A DNA stretch of 64,000 bases from Athripsodes cinereus (lineage: Eukaryota; Arthropoda; Insecta; Trichoptera; Leptoceridae). The translations under genes and the position numbers were made by a program. Below are positions 1 through 12,400 of the stretch, piece by piece (positions within the stretch are counted from its first letter, which is position 1; each line of letters opens with the position of its first letter). The stretch is from contig OX388316.1 of assembly GCA_947579605.1 (NCBI GenBank), forward strand, positions 19,161,290 through 19,225,289. Direction: 5' to 3'. The notes under the pieces were generated by a model. The model did not search any database and had not been told where the DNA came from. It saw only the letters and a list, made by a program, of their open reading frames with translations.

Positions 1-120
1 ACTATTATTTTACAAGAATATATTGCTATGGTAGTGTATTAGTTCATAATGGAAATGAGATCAATTTTAAACTGTATGATAATAGTGGTTGAATTTCGTG
101 ACTAAATCATTGATAAATTG

Positions 121-232
121 GGTGGAATGCCGAACAATAAAACTCATTTATTCACACCATCACGGCATCTCCCACAATTAAGATAACCAGTACATGTTAT
201 AAGCACACAAATCATCCTCTCCGTATCAATAA
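121..232 (-). repeat. Family A dispersed repeat, copy 1
   Basis: Read on the minus strand, this holds the landmark words of family A in order: GAGAGGA near one end, a CTTGTGGGA-like block, then GCCGTGATGG. The same order recurs at about a dozen sites in the window. No coding capacity is seen. It may be a SINE or the 3' end of a larger element. Confidence 0.6.
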
Positions 233-235
233 AAA

Positions 236-794
236 ATGAAACACTCATCTATAAAGTGGATATTTGTTATGCTATGTAGGTATGTGATGTTTTTTTTTCG
301 AATTTAACAAGACACTTAAATTTGCAGAAATTATCGGGAGGCCTGTTCCCTTTTTATTTTTGTTTTTGTATATTGCACGTTGTGCCATGAAAGTTACTTG
401 TTTAAGAAATATTTTTGTGGAGTAGGTATCTTTGATTATTTTTGAGCCTCGAAGGAAAAAAGGCATACAAAATAGAAGATATAATTTATTTTCATTGAAT
501 AACACAGTCATTGTGGAAAATGATTTTGACATCTGAAGCACCATAACGTAAATTTCAATTTATTGGAATTCCTTTATGACACTTCATTCATCAATCATTT
601 TGGGTTGTCATCTAAAATAAATTAAATATTATTTAATACCTACAAGTGTAGTTTTGTCAGGCTTTGCTCAAGAAATAAACATCAAGTTTACAAAATAACA
701 CATGCAGAAAACATAAATGCTGTGTAAGAACGACATGGTATTTTTTTATAGAAATTTCATAACACTAATATGCTGGACGAGATCAATAGAGCAA
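236..794. other. AT-rich spacer, nothing recognised
   Basis: No gene, splice-supported exon or clear repeat is seen. Short open frames here have no recognisable motif and are bounded by AT-rich sequence. Confidence 0.4.
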
Positions 795-980
795 ATCTTG
801 CTTTTATACAGGGCTTTTGGCATCGCAGGACCCGTCATCTGGAACCGATTCTCCGAGGACCTTCGTAAAAACCAATCAATAACAACGTTCAGGAGCAAGT
901 TGAAGACATCGCTCTTCCAACATAGTTTCTCGCGCCCTTGAGATGGTTGCTTCATTAAAGGGCGCCGAATAAATCATCCA
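795..980 (+). pseudogene. 3' end of a CR1/Jockey-type non-LTR retrotransposon
   Basis: Bases 801-941 translate to the usual C-terminal tail of a non-LTR reverse transcriptase ORF2: RAFGIAGPVIWN, then EDLRKNQSITTFRSKLKT, ending in SFSRP and a stop. The pattern 'R-F...A-P..WN-L...LR....FK..LK..LF' closes many CR1, L2 and Jockey polyproteins. Beyond the stop comes a GC-rich hairpin (GCGCCCTTGAGATGG ... GGGCGCC) and AATAAATCATCC, which recurs at 11590, 37855 and 38340 as a 3' tail. The copy is severely 5'-truncated. The family name is inferred. Confidence 0.7.
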
Positions 981-1661
981 ATATACATACATACTAATAA
1001 TATGATAATACGTACAAGATACATGTATTTTTCATATTTTCAGCCTTAACCTATCTAAAGGACCTCTTGTCTTACTACGGTTACTATGAAGTACATATAA
1101 ACATAATATCCACGAACGCACTAAAATATTTACAAGATTGAATACGAAATTGAAAAGGTAAAGCAAATTTTATTTCAATAGCTAACAAAAATCATTGACT
1201 TTTTATGTCCACAGTTCATATCAATCTAATTTATAGTCGATTGTTTATGGCGATGTTGATTTCTCGGAAAAAATATTTATAATTACCTGATGTAATACGA
1301 CAATAAATTATGGAAATTAATTATTAATTTAAATCTGAAATCGTGACCGAGGAAGAGACAAAGAAGTGTAGAAATACGTAAAAAATGGTCTGACAAAATA
1401 ATCTAGGTTAGGGGAAGATAGTAAGTTCATGTGGCTCCTATCCAAAAATATTTGAAAGGGTTTAAATTGAACTGAGGAGAAACGAATGTACCTACAACAG
1501 TCAGTAAGTCATTTATTAATGGGAAAATTATGAAAAAGACAATCTATAATATAACAAAATAGTATCATCCAGTCTTGTATTGCACATACAAGATTTAATC
1601 TACACTGTTATTTCAACTCCATCTGTTGAAAAAATCCTGAATTGTTTTCATAGCCAATAAT
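981..1661. other. AT-rich spacer, nothing recognised
   Basis: Low-complexity AT-rich DNA with no supported gene or repeat boundary. Confidence 0.35.
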
Positions 1662-2179
1662 CGGTTAATATATACTTCAACACCCCAGAATGCTTTGCCT
1701 ATTCAGCTTGTGGTGGCGCTAGTAAAGTTTTTGCTTTGTCTATTCAGCGTGTAGTGGCGCTAGTAAAGCTTTGAAAAACCTCAACGGGGTGGCGGTAGTG
1801 TATGGCAGATGAATTAAACAATAAATTATTAAACAATAAATTATTATGCCTAAATTATTTATTAAATTACTAAATTATTAAACAATAAATTTTCATGTAA
1901 TGTTAATAAACATTGTTGTTAGCACATAATTATACCTACAATACGTCTCCATATGGTGCCTTCCTGTCCGTTGACATACACCATTCTACCTACCCATTCA
2001 AACCGGCATACAATCGTGTTAACTCGCTTCATCTGCCATACACTACCGCCACCCCGTTGAGGTTTTTCAAAGCTTTACTAGCGCCACTACACGCTGAATA
2101 GACAAAGCAAAAACTTTACTAGCGCCACCACAAGCTGAATAGGCAAAGCATTCTGGGGTGTTGAAGTATATATTAACCG
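1662..2179. mobile_element. Foldback element with perfect 152-bp inverted arms
   Basis: Bases 1662-1813 and 2028-2179 are perfect reverse complements as read base by base. They flank a 214-bp AT-rich centre in which AAACAATAAATT recurs. Each arm holds two imperfect direct copies of a ~37-bp unit containing TGGCGCTAGTAAAG. No transposase is encoded. A small open frame across the right arm is incidental. No convincing target-site duplication was found next to the arms. The lack of divergence between arms implies recent insertion or arm-to-arm gene conversion. Confidence 0.85.
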
Positions 2180-2653
2180 TAAAATCATTACGTAATTACA
2201 AAATTGGTAGCTATATTGCTCGTAGCCTCGTACCCAGTATAATTAAGTTTTATTATATAAATGTACATACTTCATCCGCTTATGTAAATACCGAACAAAT
2301 ATTATAACAATTAACACACAGAGATGGCGCTGAGACTTTTAGTGTAGACTTTCAATTCTTTTATTTAAATTTTCGAATATCTTGTTAAAAGCAGCTATTT
2401 GTGAAACCTCATATAAATAATATTCCGTGGGCTAGAACTAGACGTCTACTAGAACTAACTGATGTCTCGAATTTTAGTGGTTTTTTAGTTACTTGATCCC
2501 GATGTTTGTTTTTAGTATTTGAGTATTTTTAAGTAATAATTTTGGATTATGAGGCTTCCTTGTATTGAAATCAAAGTGCTTGAATTAAAAATAACAAATT
2601 TATTTAAATCCATAATTTATCCAGTCCATTTAAGTACATAAATTTCATCTCAT
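2180..2653. other. Spacer between foldback and DNA transposon
   Basis: AT-rich. It contains one GAGATGGCGC word like those in other short insect repeats (near 2322). No gene is seen. Confidence 0.3.
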
Positions 2654-2687
2654 AATTCGTCCCTCGTCTGACTAACTGTCGTAACTG
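2654..2687 (+). repeat. Left terminal inverted repeat
   Basis: Pairs with 5242-5275, one mismatch in 34 bp. Ends in GACTAACTGTCGTAACTG on the inner side. Confidence 0.75.
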
Positions 2688-3061
2688 ACTTTTTTGGCAA
2701 AATTGAGTTATGACCGCCACCATGTATTGTGATTTGATACGCATGTTCTCACCGAAGATCACAGCTGTAGCTGCTGCCATTATCCTGGAACAGCTTTCTG
2801 ATTTGTTGTCGTATCTACGAATTAATCAAAATAATATCTTACTAACGGACGTAAGTGCAGATACTACAGTTAGTGTGATTTTTTATAAATGAAAAACATA
2901 TCCAATGTAGGTCCTATCTTGAAATACGATACTTAGTATAGACATAAACTGGGAATATCTTTTTATTTATTTTCACATAGGATAGTATTTTTCTTTGTTG
3001 GAATCATTTTAGTAGAAATTCTCAATATCCCGATCATAATTTAAGTACTGAAAAAATTAAT

Positions 3062-4480
3062 ATGTCAAATATTTACGAAGTGCAGCCACAAGATTTTGAA
3101 GTTGACGGCTCACTGAGGGAAATACTAAGAAAAAAATCTTCTAAGGTCAATAAAAATAAATAAAAATAAACAACTAAAAGATCACAGAATGGAGTATATG
3201 ACCCAAGTATCCAAAAATATTGTTGCATAGTGAATACTAAAACCTGCGTGAAACATTGAAATTTGTTAGGCAGCATCTCGTCAATGTTTTCTTTTCAACG
3301 AATATACTCCCGAAATAATTTGAGAAAATTTTCGGAGTCTTGAAGAAATTTTACAATTTACTATCATCATCTGCTAGACGGACATCAGATATGCCGGCCA
3401 TTTTTTTAAAATACATAAGTGTTGGAAAAAAAACGGTTGAAACAGCTATCGATAGTTACTTCGGCGAGGATTTTAGATAAAGAAAATCGAGGCGATCGAA
3501 AAGCTTTTTACATTGATCTGAGAATGAGTCGCAATATTGAGGAACAAATTGAGAGATTTCCAAAAGTTGAGTCTCACTATTGTCGTGAAAAGACGACATG
3601 AAAATACTTGCATAGTGACTTGACATTGAGAAACATGTACGCTATGTTTCTGGATACTTTGAAAAACAATACTGAAAAACTAGGTTTTGTATCATACAGA
3701 AGAGTTTTAATATAAAAAAAAAACCTGTCTTTCCATCTACCGAAAAAGAATCAGTGTAGCTTGTGAACGACATATTGCGAAAGCTCAGAAGATGTTAAAA
3801 CTAAATTGAAAAATCAATATCTTAAGCATGAAAATGAAAAAAAATACTTGTTCGTCCTGCTAGAATGGTTGGCAAAACAAAAGCTCAGCAAGATTCTATA
3901 ACACAGTGTGCTACGTTTGATATGCAGCAAGTTATCAACTTACCAATCAGCAATGTAAGGGCAGTTTTCTATAAAAGACGTTTATTAGTATATAACTTCA
4001 CAATATACGATATACCTTCTGGTGAGTGCTATCGTTACACGTGGCATGAAGGTGCAAGCAAGAAGGGTTCCTCTAAAATTTAATCTGCGATTTTTCTTTT
4101 CTGAATATGTACTCGTATTATGAAAAATGTTATAAAAAGTATATTTATTTGCCGACTGCTGTTGCGGTTAAAACAAAAATTCAATAATCGCTTCTACCTT
4201 AATTTACTTTATAAATAATTCAAGAAATAATAATGAAATAAAATAACGTATCTGTTCCATGTCACGGACAAAGTGAAGGCGATTCGGTACACAGTGCTAT
4301 TAACTATGCGCTTAAGAAAAGTGGTAATATCTTTGTTCCTAGTCAATTACTTCCTGTTTTCAAATTAGCAGGTAGAAACAAACCTTACATCGTTACACCC
4401 CTCAACTGTTCAGATTTTTTGGATTTTAAGAAATTATCCATTGAGCTACGTCTTCTTTCCCTTCGAATGACGACACAGGG
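3062..4480 (+). pseudogene. Degenerate transposon-encoded protein (FHLPKK..C / FDMQQV family)
   Basis: Conserved-looking blocks appear in order but in different frames. They are EQIERFPKVESHYCRE (near 3540-3596), KYLHSDLTLRNMYAMFLDT (3602-3658), an LSFHLPKKNQC block (near 3729), FDMQQVINLPISNVRAVFYK then LLVYNFTIYD (3917-4010) and HEGASKKGS (4044-4070). Further on come GHGQSEGDSVHSAINYALKK (4258-4320) and KPYIVTPLNCSDFLDFKKLS (4381-4440). From memory this order resembles a family of insect transposon proteins with a Cys-rich 'PKKDxCxxC' block and a distal 'GH.Q.EGDSVHS' block. I cannot name the superfamily. Stops and frameshifts between blocks make it non-functional. A short piece from 3062 (MSNIYEVQPQDFEVDGSLRE) may be its N-terminus. 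Confidence 0.6.
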
Positions 4481-5241
4481 CTAAATGTAAACTGAACGGA
4501 GATGACGTAATTTTCAGTAGAAAAACACAGTCTTACTAAGTTTTCTTTTAAAACTAGTGATGGCGAAACAAATTATCGTTCAATATACTTGAAACGACAA
4601 GTATTTAACATAATATTGCATAACGAGATTTCTCAACTCAAATCCACTCCATCTAAAATTTCCCAGGCAAAATCTGCTGACTCGATGTCTTTGACTACTG
4701 GCGATACACCGATGATAAGATTACTCAAGCACGCTGAGTTTTATAAGTCCCTCCATCACTAAATTCGTTGTTTTGAAAATAATCACGAAATTTTATTTAT
4801 TAACATCTGATGATGAGGATGAGAAATCTCGAACACCATAATCTGCATAATAATTTATTTTTTAGTGATTTACTATCATTTTATTTCCCATAAAACTGCT
4901 CTTATTACAGTGTAAACACTCTTGTTAATTAATATACTTTCTTAAATTATAAAATCGTTTTATTTTCACCTTTGACTCTTAAAATAGTTAAGTCCTATCT
5001 GAGCATAACTAAATATGGCCATGGGAAAAAAGTCTCACAAAGGGTCCTATCTACTTTGACGGTGCATAAAAATAAATCCAATATACTTATGGAAATTTAA
5101 TTATCACAAAAATAATTCAGAGATTCATAAAAATACAAATAAAATAATAAAATACATTTAGACTCTTTCGTTTAGCTGGGAGAGACGAAACTATGCACGC
5201 CAAAACACTAAAAATGCTCTCCTGAACAATTTACATTTTAC

Positions 5242-5275
5242 CAGTTACGACAGTTAGTCAGATGAGGGACGAATT
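5242..5275 (-). repeat. Right terminal inverted repeat
   Basis: Partner of 2654-2687. It ends in GATGAGGGACGAATT. Confidence 0.75.
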
Positions 5276-5396
5276 TATCCATTTTCTCAAAACTATTACT
5301 TTTGGGATGTCTAGGTATAGTATTAAATCCACGATTTAATATCTTTCATAAAGCGATAAGCCATACCACTAATCCAAAAATGTATTTTATTATTAG

Positions 5397-5462
5397 CATG
5401 GAGAGGATCACTTACATAATCATTAAGTTTTGAAAGTCTACTGACTACCCCATTTGCAGAAG
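5397..5462 (+). repeat. Family A dispersed repeat, partial copy
   Basis: Contains CATGGAGAGGA and, further on, CTACTGACTACCCCATTTG in the family A order. The terminal GCCGTGATGG block is missing. Confidence 0.45.
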
Positions 5463-5524
5463 AAATTGGCAAGTTAAACTTATGTCAGTTTTTTTTCAAT
5501 AATTATATTAAAAACACTATTTTG

Positions 5525-5900
5525 TTTGCACGGATGACATAAGTGCGTGTCCAAGACTGGGAGGTCTAATTAAGGTACCTCCCAGAAAAACGTCTGCTGG
5601 ACAACACCACTATACTCATTTGGGTGTTGTGTGGTACAATAAGCTGGACAAAAAATCTAAGTATGATTCTACAAAAAAAAATCAGAGTTGTAAATTGAAT
5701 CTGAAAGATATTTTTAAATAGCTGTTCAACTGCTCTGTTGTTGAGTTTTGTTAAGAAACTGTATTTGGTTGCTGTTTGTATTGTGAATATGTGTTCATTT
5801 TTGTTGTTGTTTGGTGAGCGCTATTGTTTTATCTTAATTATATAAAATATGTTTAAACCCTCAAAGCACGAGCACTGCTCAATTTTTAGGGTCAAATGTG
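5525..5900 (+). pseudogene. Non-LTR retrotransposon 3' fragment with 3'-UTR hairpin
   Basis: Bases ~5525-5700 translate to GGLIKVPPRKTSAGQHHYTH and GVVWYNKLDKKSK. This matches the closing module of CR1/L2/Jockey ORF2 ('L.VPR.RT..G..S....G...WN.LP'). The UTR that follows carries CCTCAAAGCACGAGC(A)CTGCTCAA at about 5859-5883. The same word recurs at 37993-38020 and 49079-49124, so this looks like the shared 3' end of one family. Short and broken. Confidence 0.55.
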
Positions 5901-6105
5901 TGTTTTTTTAGTAATAAGGTGTGTATGTAATATTATTAAATTGTAAATTTTATTTTAATAAAAATATTTTAATTTGAATACAAAAAGCGTACACATTGCC
6001 TGGAGGCAAAATCTTCGAGAAAACCTGATACAATTTTTGATATGCATGTTTCAATATGATGTGAGAGAGAACATATTATGAAGCAGATATTAAATATACT
6101 GAATA

Positions 6106-6446
6106 CTAGCTGACCCGGCAAACGCTGTTTTGCCACATACATTATTTCTAGATTACTAATATCGCTATTAAAGAAATAGGGATTGATAATAGAAGGATGA
6201 AAATTTAGGACTGTATGTATTTTTATTGCCTCACCATAAACATTTTAAATAAAAAAAATTGTCCAAAAAAATAAAAAAATCGGGTTGGACCTCCTTTAAC
6301 TTAAAGGGGTATAAAAAAAAAATATGTTGACCGATTCTTAGACCTACCCGATATGCATACAAAATTTCATCAAAATCGGTCCAGCCGTTTCGGAGGAGTA
6401 TGATAACAAACACCGTGACACGAGTATTTTATATATTAGATAAAAA
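6106..6446 (+). repeat. 'CTAGCTGACCCGGCAAACG' dispersed repeat, copy 1
   Basis: Starts with CTAGCTGACCCGGCAAACG and ends near GTTTCGGAGGAGTATGATAA followed by CACCGTGACACGAGTATTTT. A second, inverted copy lies at 21985-22530. Its conceptual translations (such as YRVGLRIGQH on the minus strand) are well-known false peptides in insect gene sets. No coding role is supported. The class is unresolved. Confidence 0.7.
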
Positions 6447-8939
6447 AAAACTATGTAATAACAAATGTGATAATACAAATGTAATAAATGAAAATTACTC
6501 TCAGTTTGGAAACAAAATAGGTAAGTATAATACGTACCTATACTTTGTACTATTATTCGATAATGTAAGTGAAAATATTCATGAAAATACCATCAGTGAA
6601 ATTTGTATGAAGTACCAACGCACTTTGTAAAAAATAAAATCGTAAAGAAGTTTTCAACACTATTCTACTTATCCCTTGAGAATGACGCGATCGTAACAAT
6701 ATGATGGTCGACATTTATTTTTTAGTATTAATTCTGTTGTAAATATTCATTACCTCTGGCTTTTGTAAAACCGCTTCCTCGCAAATTTTGGTAAAATATA
6801 ATACTTATCCAAGATTATCCGCAATAGAATATTATTCATATGATAATGCCTTTTAGAAATTTTGAAATAAATAGAACGTTCTTATTTGTTAAAAAGGTGC
6901 TATATGTCACAAAGCACTTTTGTAATAATTAACCTTCAATTATTTTATAATATCAATAGTTTTTAAGACAATCATCAGATGGGCAACTTAATCAAAGCAT
7001 TGAAATTTATTAATGTTTTGACAAAATATGAAAAACTTATTCTCTGAAAAGCCGTTTTGTTGATTTGGTGAGTAGCGTCATATTGCGTTTTCTTAATAAA
7101 TAATAAACCTTAATTAGTTTAAAAATGAGCTCAAATAAGTTAGTTTACAGATTGACTTAGAAGATTTAAATAAGTTTATAAATGAACCATGATTTTTTGG
7201 GAACTGCGAAGCTTAGTTCAAAAAAGAGGAATTTCGACGTATCAAATAATGTACAACGGTTAGCCAGCAGTGAATGCATCTACTCTACTTAAATCAGTAT
7301 GCTGTGGAGAAAAAGGAGGAAGCTTATGTTCATCAACGGATACCAAAGGGTTTATGATGATGATAATTATTTTTTTATAAAATGATCTAGGATTTGTGTG
7401 TTCATAAAGTAAAAAGACATAGAAAACTTATAATGTACGTCGACAAAAATACATACCTACATATAAACATAAATATATTTTACAAGATATTTAAAATTCC
7501 CTTATTTCATTTCATTGCATAAATATTTATATATTTGAAATTATTGCTATGTAAAAAATCGAGAATTTATATTGCCTGAGTCTGTTAATTATGGAGGCAG
7601 TTTATTTTTGGCTCAATATGAATGTTTATTAGTTCATACGAAATAATATGATTTTGATGATATCATATTTAAATAAAAAAGGTTTACAAAAAACATATAA
7701 GGGAAGAAAATTATTCTGAATAATATTCAGATAGGTTAACACAACAAATATTAATTCTTTGTTTTTATTTTGCAAACCGAATACTTTAGAGGAAACGAAG
7801 ACTCAAAAATGTAAGAATTCAAAATTTTCATCGTTTTTATTTTTAGATTCATAGATGAATATTTGTCATAAAATAGTTTAAAAAAATTTTAAACAATATT
7901 TATTTTCAATGATTTTTCGTTTCTAAAAATATCTAGGTGTTCTTATTATTCTGAGTAAAATAAATTATACATAAGGGCGGGTTTACTGCAAACTTGTGAA
8001 TTCTGTCAACAAATCCAGTAGGTACTGTCTTTAATAATTCGTTTAGGTATTCATTCTTCTCTGAATATTGATTGCAAACAATTTTATGAAAAGTATATTC
8101 ATAATAATTTATTACAATACAATCAATCAATAAAGATAGAGAGGGTTTAGTTAATCGCAAAGGCGTAATGTCTTCCAACTAACTCAATATTCAGTTTCAT
8201 AAATAAAATAAAAATAATGTTCATATTCTCATAAATCCAATCCGTGAGAGATTCGTTTAATTTATAAACATTCCATCGATATGTTTGGGAAATATTCATA
8301 ATTTGTAATTTTGGTAATAAAACACAAGAAATATCCACCATTATTAAAACTCTTATTTTTTTCACAACATTATATTTTTTTTTTATTTTTGCACATCATC
8401 AACTATTAATATACAAAAAAAAATGAAATATTATTTATATACAATACATAGGTAGCATATGTAGATATGAAAAAAATATGCAGTGGTCAGAACACTTCTT
8501 AGCGATCTCTTCCACATGATAACTTCTTATTAGATAAAACATTAATTAAACTTAAGTTACATATTATAATAGTTTAAATCAGAGCTGGTTAAAGTCAACC
8601 AAAAAATGTATCTTTGTTATTCATTATTAATCCGTGAACGAAAAAGAAACTCGTTTACTTCTTAATTCGTTATTTTCAAAATTGTAACGTACGTATCGAA
8701 ATAAAAACACAATAACTTTTTTCTACTATTTATGTTTTATTGTCAAGATTGACAATATCCTTGTAAGACGAAAGACGTTTCTCTACCTAAACACTAAATG
8801 TTTAATGTATCAGTTACCTATCAGCTCTTTAAATCACTCCACCACTCCCAGAAAAAAAGTAAGTTAGAGAAGTTAACAAATGTTATTAAGTCAGTGAAAC
8901 ATCTACAATTCAGCGATGATGTATGCTGATCTGAATGTT
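6447..8939. other. Long AT-rich gene-free stretch
   Basis: No gene is recognised in 2.5 kb. At 8744-8790 there is a short TTGACAATATCC ... AGACGAAAGACG block that also occurs at 32690-32725 and 41235-41270, so it is an interspersed repeat fragment. Confidence 0.4.
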
Positions 8940-8947
8940 TTTTTTTT

Positions 8948-8965
8948 ATATATATATATATATAT
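8948..8965. repeat. (TA)n microsatellite
   Basis: About nine uninterrupted TA units directly left of a family A copy. Confidence 0.8.
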
Positions 8966-8967
8966 TA

Positions 8968-9044
8968 ATGGTATGGAGAGGACAGCTTGTATGCAGGGCA
9001 GTTAGTCTGCTGGCTAATACACTCTTGGCATATTCTATGATGGT
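8968..9044 (+). repeat. Family A dispersed repeat
   Basis: TATGGAGAGGACAGCTTG, then GTTAGTCTGCTGGCTA, then a degenerate TATGATGG end. Same block order as the better copies at 25283 and 25501. Confidence 0.6.
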
Positions 9045-9208
9045 CGAGATAGGTTATAAGTCAGTCATTATTTTTTGAGTGTAAGTCAAAATTTAACACT
9101 TTTTGAACAATGCTAAACGAAATGTCGAGTTGACACTCTGCTCTGATTAAAAAACATATAATTCCTACAGCTTATCAAATTAATTAATATCGTATTATCA
9201 CAATCTTT

Positions 9209-9214
9209 TTTATT
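9209..9214 (-). terminator. Candidate polyadenylation signal of the takeout-like gene
   Basis: TTTATT on the plus strand gives AATAAA on the minus strand, 127-132 bases past the stop codon at 9341-9343. AATAAA is common by chance in DNA this AT-rich. Confidence 0.4.
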
Positions 9215-9340
9215 TATTTGTGGGGCAAAATGCCCCTGTGGGGCACCCTTCATAACATCAATTTTTAATGATATTTTTGTTTTTCTAAAATTTAACTGAT
9301 ATCAAATAATCGATTTTTTTGTCGGTTCGTTTACAAGATT

Positions 9341-9492
9341 CTATGGCAGCCAAAATTCTTCATCAGAAACACTGTTCATAAATCCTTGTACTGTCGCTGT
9401 GATTCCCTTCTTGATATCTTCTAAGACTGGTGGCGCTATTTCTGCAATGACGTCCCTCCAGAGTTCATTGATTAAGGCTTCAGTGGTTTCAC
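9341..9492 (-). CDS. Takeout-like gene, coding exon 5 and stop
   Basis: Acceptor TTATTTAG before 9492. Encodes GETTEALINELWRDVIAEI to FWLP and TAG at 9343-9341. An open frame runs on upstream of the acceptor into the intronic minisatellite and is not coding. Confidence 0.93.
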
Positions 9493-12400
9493 CTAAATAA
9501 AATATATATATTATAAGTTTTGAAATTAAATTAAAAATAACGGACACCTGAAAATTACGGTATTTTAAATCTAACAACGGAAATCTAAAAATTAAGGGAA
9601 ACAAATCTGATAATATTGTCACCTAAAAATTACAGTTTCACAAATCTAATAACGGATAACTAAAAATTACGGAATAATAAATCTTATAACGGACACCTAA
9701 AAATTACGGGGCAATAAATCTGATAATTGTCACAAAAAAATTAAATTACTTAAATTAACAAATCTTGTTAATTTAACGGACCTGCTAACGGACAACTAAA
9801 AATTACGGAATAATAAATCTAATAAAATACACCTACAAATTACGGGATAACAAATCCAATGACGGACACTTAAAATTACTGGATAATAAATCTTATTTTA
9901 TGAAACTGATGATTCATATTTGATGATTAAGATTAATATCAGACGATTAAGATTAATATTTGGCAAATTTTAAGCCGTATAGTTAGGCATCCAGTATTTT
10001 TTTTTTAAATAAGGTGCCTGTATAATTTTAAGCTAATGAAGCAATTAACAACGGAAGTTTCAATTTTACATCATTCAAAATACATAGTTTCTTTTTAATA
10101 TCAAAATGAAAAAATATTAAATTATGCAAATGAGATAAATATACTCAAATCGTGTGAATATCATTAATTCATAAATAGTTAAGTGTGAAATAAAGAAATT
10201 TATTTCTACGTACCAAGTAATTTGTCACCGTTGAAAAGATTTTCCAGTTTGAATATTGCCCTGCCAATATCATACTTGATGCTGTCTTTTACTATTTTGC
10301 CGTGATCTTTCCCATCCTTCCCTTTTTCCATCACGTAGTCCATGGTGTATTCAGTTTTACAGTTTCCTGAAATGAGTAAAATGAGAGATGTGTAAAGTCA
10401 CAAGCGCGCTCATTAGCTTGATTAAGAAAACAAATTCAGAAAACACATTTGCTACGCCAAATAATAATTATTAACTCGCGTTTTCCCCATGTATTATTTT
10501 TTGTGAAAAATGTGTACCCTTTTCATTCTATAAGTGGACTGATCCGTAAAAGAATTAAATATATTTTGTTATTATGTGAAACCGAGTTCGTCGATAGCCT
10601 GGAAGTAGAGTCTCGGCCTCGTTCGTATGAGGTGCGCAGTTTGATTCCAGGTGCCGGCAAATTCCCTTTCACGACATAATCTTTTAGCTATAGGTTATAT
10701 TTGGGTTTAAAATAAAAATCTAGATATACCTTTGTTAAATACAAAAACTTTGAAGCAGAGCGTTGTAGGAAATTTGCGATTTCTCACAACTGAACCAAAT
10801 TGTTGTTTAACATGATTTAGCAGCTTTGAAATGGCTGGTAAGAGACAGGGTGGAATAGAAAAGAAAAAAAAATAAGCCAGTTGCGGAACAAGAAAAAGAA
10901 TCTATGTACAAAAATAGAGTAGCTGTAATTGAAGTCGTATTCATTTATATAATTATGTTTATTATAGAAGACGTCATTCACATCCCAAGACATAAGTAAC
11001 ATCTAAAGATGGTCTTAAAGTGAAGATGAAAATCTATAAGTATAATTATTTGTAAACACGACATAAAGTAATTTGTAGGTATGTATATTAAGTACAATTT
11101 GTAAGAATGAGTCGGTCGGTGGATGGCGCTGGTAGTAGCTGCCTGAAACCTCTGGCGTCTCATTTTTCAAAATTAAATATTATTATCTTATAATTGTTCA
11201 AATTAACAAAATTTTAATACATTTTTTTTAGTTTCAATAGTTTTATAAAGTTAAATTTTTGGGTGTTATTATTTTTAAAATAGTTAAAAATTTCAAATTT
11301 AAAAATGTGAATTAGTGAATAATATTTGTGACAATTAATAATACCTTCAATTGGAACTCACATAAAATTATCGCATTTTAATCAAATTTGTGACAATTTT
11401 TTTTTTATTTATTTATTTATTCTTCTTGCACATCATTATTACATTACAGTGTTAACAAAATAGTATAATTTTTTTTAAAACTAGGACGATGTGCAGTGGC
11501 GAGATTATCACTATAAAGTGATTTCTTCCATCTAACCACCTAATCACAATTGTGTTTTCAAAATTTTATAATAGTTAAATAAAAATAATAGGCGCCCTTG
11601 AGACGGTCTAGGGACTGTTAAACGGCGTCAAAACAAAATCATCCATAATCATCATCATCATCATCAAACTAGAAACCAGTTTTGCAGTACAAGCAATACC
11701 AAATCAATACAATTCGCTTGTATATTTATAGATACGCGTACAATATTTGCAAAGTTATTTAATGTTTATTTATAGCACACAAGCTTTTGTTCATTATAGA
11801 TTCTCTAGCATATAATTACCCAGTGATTTCAAAAACAAACTAAGAATACTATGTAGATGACAGTCGACATAGATTAATTGAAAATAAAGTTTTTTTTTTA
11901 GTATATCAGTGTATTCTTTTCTCCATAAGTCCATTCTTTTTAGAAATAATTAATAACCTTTAACTGTTTATTTTTGTGTTTTCAAGTTCATAAGTGAAAA
12001 TGATATTGAGCAATTTTTTGAAGGAACAAATTGATATATTTATTTTTATATGTGATAAAATAATAGAGCTCATGCTAAGATATATTTTCAATATTGAATA
12101 AGTAAAACATGTTATAGAGAATAGAACTATAAATAAATCTCGTTATAAAGAGTGACAAAATCCTATTGGATTCACTTTTACAAAAACATTTTCTCTGTTT
12201 TGTTACAAAAGTAATATAAAAAAGTTCGTATCGTTTTGTTGACTTAAGAAAAGATTTTAAAAAGGGAATTTATTATTTTTCACGCGCGTATAAAAATATA
12301 TCGGTACGCAGTCGGGAAACTACGCAATGTCGAAGTTGGCCAAAGCGATCTATAAACGCAGATTTTAGTCCTCGGTAATTTTTTTTTTGATAAAATATTC

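Larger units (their letters stand above)
2654..5275 (+). mobile_element. Decayed 2.6-kb DNA transposon with 34-bp terminal inverted repeats
   Basis: Bases 2654-2687 (starting AATTCGTCCCTCGTCTGACT) match the reverse complement of 5242-5275 over 34 bp with one mismatch. The interval holds the degraded coding region described at 3062-4480, which supports reading it as one class II element. The superfamily is not certain. The exact outer limits and target-site duplication could not be fixed because the flanks share no obvious short direct repeat. Confidence 0.65.

Noticed and set aside
9539..9898. CRISPR-like repeat array
   Set aside because: Units are contiguous and diverged without unique spacers, in an insect intron; it is a minisatellite.
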